DNA from: Thiotrichales bacterium
Lineage (GTDB): Bacteria > Pseudomonadota > Gammaproteobacteria > Francisellales > CACEW01
NCBI GenBank assembly: GCA_023266165.1
Contig: JAHFRR010000055.1
Location: 1 to 8,691 of the forward strand
Direction of reading: 5' to 3'
DNA: 8,691 nt
Shown: positions 6,223 to 8,691 of the stretch, one piece after another
Numbering within the stretch: position 1 is the first letter of the stretch
How the letters are laid out: the number at the start of each line of letters is the position of its first letter
Program-made: the position numbers and the translations under genes
The notes under the pieces: generated by a model
What the model was told of the DNA's origin: nothing
Seen by the model: the letters and a program-made list of their open reading frames with translations, nothing else
Database searches by the model: none

Positions 6223-7584
6223 ATGATTGAAAAATTATTGATTGCAAACCGAGGCGAGATCGCCTTGCGGATCCTGCGGGCGTGTCGCGAGCTGCGGATT
6301 AAAACGGTTGCTGTGCATTCGACGGCGGATCGAGATCTCAAGCATGTAAGACTCGCTGATGAGGCCGTCTGTATTGGGCCTGCGAGCTCAGCACTGAGCT
6401 ATCTGAATATCCCCGCGATTATCAGTGCCGCTGAGCTCACGCACAGTACGGCGATCCATCCAGGCTATGGGTTTTTATCTGAGAATGCCAATTTTGCCGA
6501 GCAGGTTGAAAACAGTGGGTTTATTTTTATTGGCCCTAGAGCCGAAACTATCCGCATGATGGGCGATAAAATCAAAGCCATTGAAACCATGAAAGCCGCG
6601 GGTGTGCCCACGATTCCAGGGTCAGATGGCCCGCTCACAGACGATGAGGCTCGAAATTTTAAAATTGCCAAAAAGATTGGCTATCCCGTGATTATCAAGG
6701 CTTCGGGCGGCGGCGGGGGTCGAGGGATGCGGGTTGTTCACGAAGAAAAAGACCTGATCAAATCCATCCAGATGACGCAAGCAGAAGCCAAAGCGGCTTT
6801 CGCAAATGGTATTGTTTACATGGAAAAGTTTTTGCAAAAGCCTAGACACATTGAGGTTCAAGTGTTGGGAGATGGCGAGGGGCATGCTGTCCATTTGGGT
6901 GAGCGTGATTGCTCGATGCAGCGTCGCCATCAAAAAGTGTTGGAAGAGGCGCCTGCACCGGGGATTACCCCAAAGCAACGCGAAAAGATTGGCAAACTGT
7001 GTGTGAAAGCCTGTGAGGAGATGAAGTACCGAGGCGCAGGGACGTTTGAATTTCTGTATGAAGACAAGCACTTTTATTTCATCGAGATGAACACACGTGT
7101 CCAAGTTGAGCATCCGGTGACTGAGATGATCACAGGGATTGATATCGTCAAAGAACAATTGAGGATTGCAGCAGGTAAGCAGCTGTCCATCAAGCAGAAA
7201 GATGTTCAGATCAAAGGGCACGCCATGGAGTGCCGCATCAATGCCGAAGACCCTAAGACTTTTATCCCATGCCCTGGCAAAGTCCAGATTTATCATGCGC
7301 CCGGGGGGCCTGGTGTGCGGGTCGATTCCCATTTGTATTCGGGTTATACCGTACCTCCTAACTATGACTCGATGATCGGCAAAATCATTACGTATGCTCG
7401 TTCCCGTGAGGCTGCGATCGCACGCATGGAAAACGCTTTGATGGAGACGGTCGTCGATGGCATCAAGACCAATATTCCGTTGCATGAGAAGATCTTGAAG
7501 GATGCAGGGTTTCGTAAGGGGAGTACCAGTATTCATTACCTGGAATCTTTCATTATGAAGCAGGATGAGCCCAAAAAACCTTAA
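6223..7584 (+). CDS. accC: Acetyl-CoA carboxylase biotin carboxylase subunit
   Basis: AccC carboxylates biotin on AccB using ATP and bicarbonate. The 453-aa length is close to E. coli AccC (449). The ATP-grasp enzyme is complete: an N-terminal preATP-grasp domain opening with IANRGEIALRILRA (7-20), the glycine-rich ATP loop GGGGGRGMR (162-170), and RDCSMQRRHQKVLEEAP (228-244). Key residues sit at the E. coli numbers: K116, K159, H209, E211, K238, E276, E288, N290, R292, E296 and R338. The start is the ATG at 6223, 5 nt after aggaagggg (6209-6217); an in-frame TTG at 6199 has no such support. It forms an operon with accB. No clear terminator is seen in the 16 nt before the convergent gene. Confidence 0.97.
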   Translation: MIEKLLIANRGEIALRILRACRELRIKTVAVHSTADRDLKHVRLADEAVCIGPASSALSYLNIPAIISAAELTHSTAIHPGYGFLSENANFAEQVENSGFIFIGPRAETIRMMGDKIKAIETMKAAGVPTIPGSDGPLTDDEARNFKIAKKIGYPVIIKASGGGGGRGMRVVHEEKDLIKSIQMTQAEAKAAFANGIVYMEKFLQKPRHIEVQVLGDGEGHAVHLGERDCSMQRRHQKVLEEAPAPGITPKQREKIGKLCVKACEEMKYRGAGTFEFLYEDKHFYFIEMNTRVQVEHPVTEMITGIDIVKEQLRIAAGKQLSIKQKDVQIKGHAMECRINAEDPKTFIPCPGKVQIYHAPGGPGVRVDSHLYSGYTVPPNYDSMIGKIITYARSREAAIARMENALMETVVDGIKTNIPLHEKILKDAGFRKGSTSIHYLESFIMKQDEPKKP

Positions 7585-7600
7585 GCGCTTGAGTCTGCCC

Positions 7601-8691
7601 TTACTCTCCGCATCCAAACCAAGATCCGCATCCCATCTCGACGATATCACTGTTTTCCTCAGGTTCCCATCGCTGCCCTTGAGACTGTAACGCTTGAATC
7701 GCCTGATCTAACTGGGTATGGGGTTTTGAGTATTCAAATAAGCGCTGCCCTAACGCGTGCTCGATTTTGACCGTTTGAGCGATAGATTCAGGGGCGAGGC
7801 GCAGCCAATCGTTGTGGGTGCTGTTGATACAAGGGTCGCATTCAAGCGATCGATGCGGTAAGAGCGGGAACGGGGTGAGGGCAATCAGTTGATCTCGGTC
7901 TTCTCGCGTATGATGGCATAAAGGGTGCCAGAGCGCACGATCATGATAATGCTCGCTGGAGGGCACGCGCTCTGGAAGATCTCGCCTTTGAGGGCTGCTA
8001 TCGCGGCGATGGGCGAGTAAGATTGTCGAGGTAAAATAGGGGTCACCCTCTGGAGAATCCAGCCAGTCTAGGATCGGAAGCCCTTTGAGAAACCCTGCGC
8101 ACCACTGGAGCGTGGGGGTGGGAAAGTTCCCTCGCATGCGCATCAACTCAGCAAACCCTCGTTTGGCTTTCAGATGCTGGGTTTTGAAACCTAAACCTTG
8201 CGCCCAGGTTTGAGCGCGCGCAACCCGATCGTGCCAGCCAGGTGCCGCCCAACCCGTATCGACAGACAGGAGCGTCACGTTTTCCAATTTCTGGTGAAAC
8301 GCCCACTGGATCAGCGCAATGCTGTCATTGCCGTAATTGCTGATCAGGGTGTAGGATAAGGTATCCACACATCTTGATCTTGCTGGTATGCTTGATTGGC
8401 AAGGCTTTTCAAGCCCTCTATTCCCTTGCGGAGCTTGACTATGGCAGGGCTTTTCTAATTCCCTCCTCCCTTGCGGAGCTTGACTATGGCAGGGCTTCTC
8501 TAGTTCCCTCCTCCCTTGCGGAGGAGGGTTAGGGTGGAGGGTTAAGTATGGAAGAATTCTCTCCAAAACAGCAGAAGTTTCCTGCAAAACCTCATGATTC
8601 CAAAATCGCAGAATCGTAAATCCTTGGGCACGTAGATAAGCATCTCGTCTTTGATCATAGGCTTGCTGCTCTTGATGTTGCCCACCATCAC
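7601..8691 (-). CDS. Open frame joining a DUF559 domain, in-frame repeats and a PAPS-reductase-like PP-loop protein (partial)
   Basis: The frame is open from the window edge (its 5' end lies outside) to the stop at 7601. The first 50 or so residues are a DUF559 endonuclease-like C-terminus. Then come about 48 residues encoded by a GC-rich tandem repeat, then a complete PP-loop domain of the phosphoadenosine-phosphosulfate reductase superfamily. Counting from a possible internal GTG start (8366-8368), that last part is 255 aa. It has a modified PP-loop ISNYGNDS (9-16), VDTGWA (36-41), QWCAGFLK (C90, K95), HPLCHHTREDRDQ, ECDPC (C177, C180) and a C-terminal GCGSWFGCG (C247, C253). Substrate is unknown; the nearest remembered relatives are 'PAPS reductase' proteins outside sulfate assimilation. 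The GTG has no good ribosome binding site, so read-through from the DUF559 start is possible. It may be one fused gene or two adjacent ones. Confidence 0.75.
   Translation of the reverse strand, partial: DGGQHQEQQAYDQRRDAYLRAQGFTILRFWNHEVLQETSAVLERILPYLTLHPNPPPQGRRELEKPCHSQAPQGRRELEKPCHSQAPQGNRGLEKPCQSSIPARSRCVDTLSYTLISNYGNDSIALIQWAFHQKLENVTLLSVDTGWAAPGWHDRVARAQTWAQGLGFKTQHLKAKRGFAELMRMRGNFPTPTLQWCAGFLKGLPILDWLDSPEGDPYFTSTILLAHRRDSSPQRRDLPERVPSSEHYHDRALWHPLCHHTREDRDQLIALTPFPLLPHRSLECDPCINSTHNDWLRLAPESIAQTVKIEHALGQRLFEYSKPHTQLDQAIQALQSQGQRWEPEENSDIVEMGCGSWFGCGE
8366..8368 (-). promoter_or_regulatory. Possible internal GTG start of the PAPS-reductase-like protein
   Basis: This GTG begins VDTLSYTLISNYGNDS, placing the PP-loop about 10 residues from the N-terminus as is usual in the superfamily, and gives a normal-sized 255-aa protein. 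It lies just after the repeat array. The preceding bases (cagcaagatcaagat) hold no convincing ribosome binding site, so the original start region may have been replaced by the repeat. Confidence 0.4.
8398..8541 (-). repeat. Dispersed GC-rich repeat, copy 2, with three 45-bp tandem units in a coding frame
   Basis: The units are 8398-8442, 8443-8487 and 8488-8532, each ggcagggcttttctaattcc-like followed by ctcctcccttgcgg and, in two units, agcttgactat. Unit length is 45 bp, or 15 codons, so the frame is kept and the protein repeats PQGRRELEKPCHSQA. Units 2 and 3 are nearly identical while unit 1 has diverged. The right end (8505-8541) with the 9-bp hairpin 8506-8514/8520-8528 is the inverse of the copy at 73-109. 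Confidence 0.85.
8542..8691 (-). other. DUF559 (Vsr-like) endonuclease domain, C-terminal part
   Basis: The minus strand from 8689 reads DGGQHQEQQAYDQRRDAYL and then AQGFTILRFWNHEVLQETSA. This is the signature end of DUF559 proteins: the DGGQH active-site segment, YDxxRD, and GFxxLRFWNxEV. DUF559 is a PD-(D/E)xK-superfamily, Vsr-like fold; its cellular role is not settled. The family is usually around 120 aa, so the start should lie roughly 200 bp beyond the window. The frame has no stop at the normal family end but runs into repeat-encoded LTLHPNPPPQGRRE. Confidence 0.8.

Noticed and set aside
6622..7650. 342-codon open frame on the minus strand opposite accC
   Set aside because: It is the antisense shadow of a strongly conserved accC. 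The translation has no recognisable domain and no ribosome binding site.
8398..8532. Three regularly spaced repeats as a possible CRISPR array
   Set aside because: The units are contiguous 45-bp tandem copies without unique spacers, they lie in an open coding frame, and no cas gene is present.

Overview
The window comes from a proteobacterium, most likely a gammaproteobacterium. The aroQ-accB-accC order, the AccC sequence (every catalytic position I checked falls at the E. coli residue number) and a translationally coupled lptF-lptG pair all fit. A repeat-rich intracellular-type lineage such as Legionellales/Coxiellaceae is a guess from the combination of housekeeping genes and many small repeats; nothing here proves it.

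Layout. Bases 1-722 hold no gene I can support but are dense in repeats: a GC-rich palindromic repeat (73-137), a fragment of another (161-181), and a 382-bp MITE-like element (244-625) with 18-bp perfect terminal inverted repeats and a 10-bp target-site duplication. That element carries two facing copies of a further palindromic repeat. lptF and lptG (723-2890) follow, overlapping by ATGA; they encode the membrane part of the LPS export ABC transporter. A small secreted six-cysteine protein of unknown function (2922-3455, minus) converges on lptG. A 233-bp spacer then carries a 43-bp near-palindrome and its degenerate direct duplicate, just upstream of an AT-richer gene for an AAA ATPase fused to a PD-(D/E)xK nuclease-like domain (3689-5158), probably acquired horizontally. 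Next come aroQ (5206-5649), accB (5689-6195) and accC (6223-7584), which make a shikimate-pathway enzyme and the biotin carrier and biotin carboxylase of acetyl-CoA carboxylase.

The right end is one uninterrupted minus-strand reading frame (7601 to past 8691). It reads from the C-terminal part of a DUF559 endonuclease-like domain, through three 45-bp (15-codon) in-frame copies of the same repeat family seen at 73-137, into a PAPS-reductase-like PP-loop protein. Either a repeat has fused two genes in frame, or the second gene has its own GTG start at 8368.

The housekeeping genes look ordinary. The unusual material is the accessory DNA between them: the MITE, the repeat-bridged fusion, and the ATPase-nuclease gene with its duplicated hairpins.
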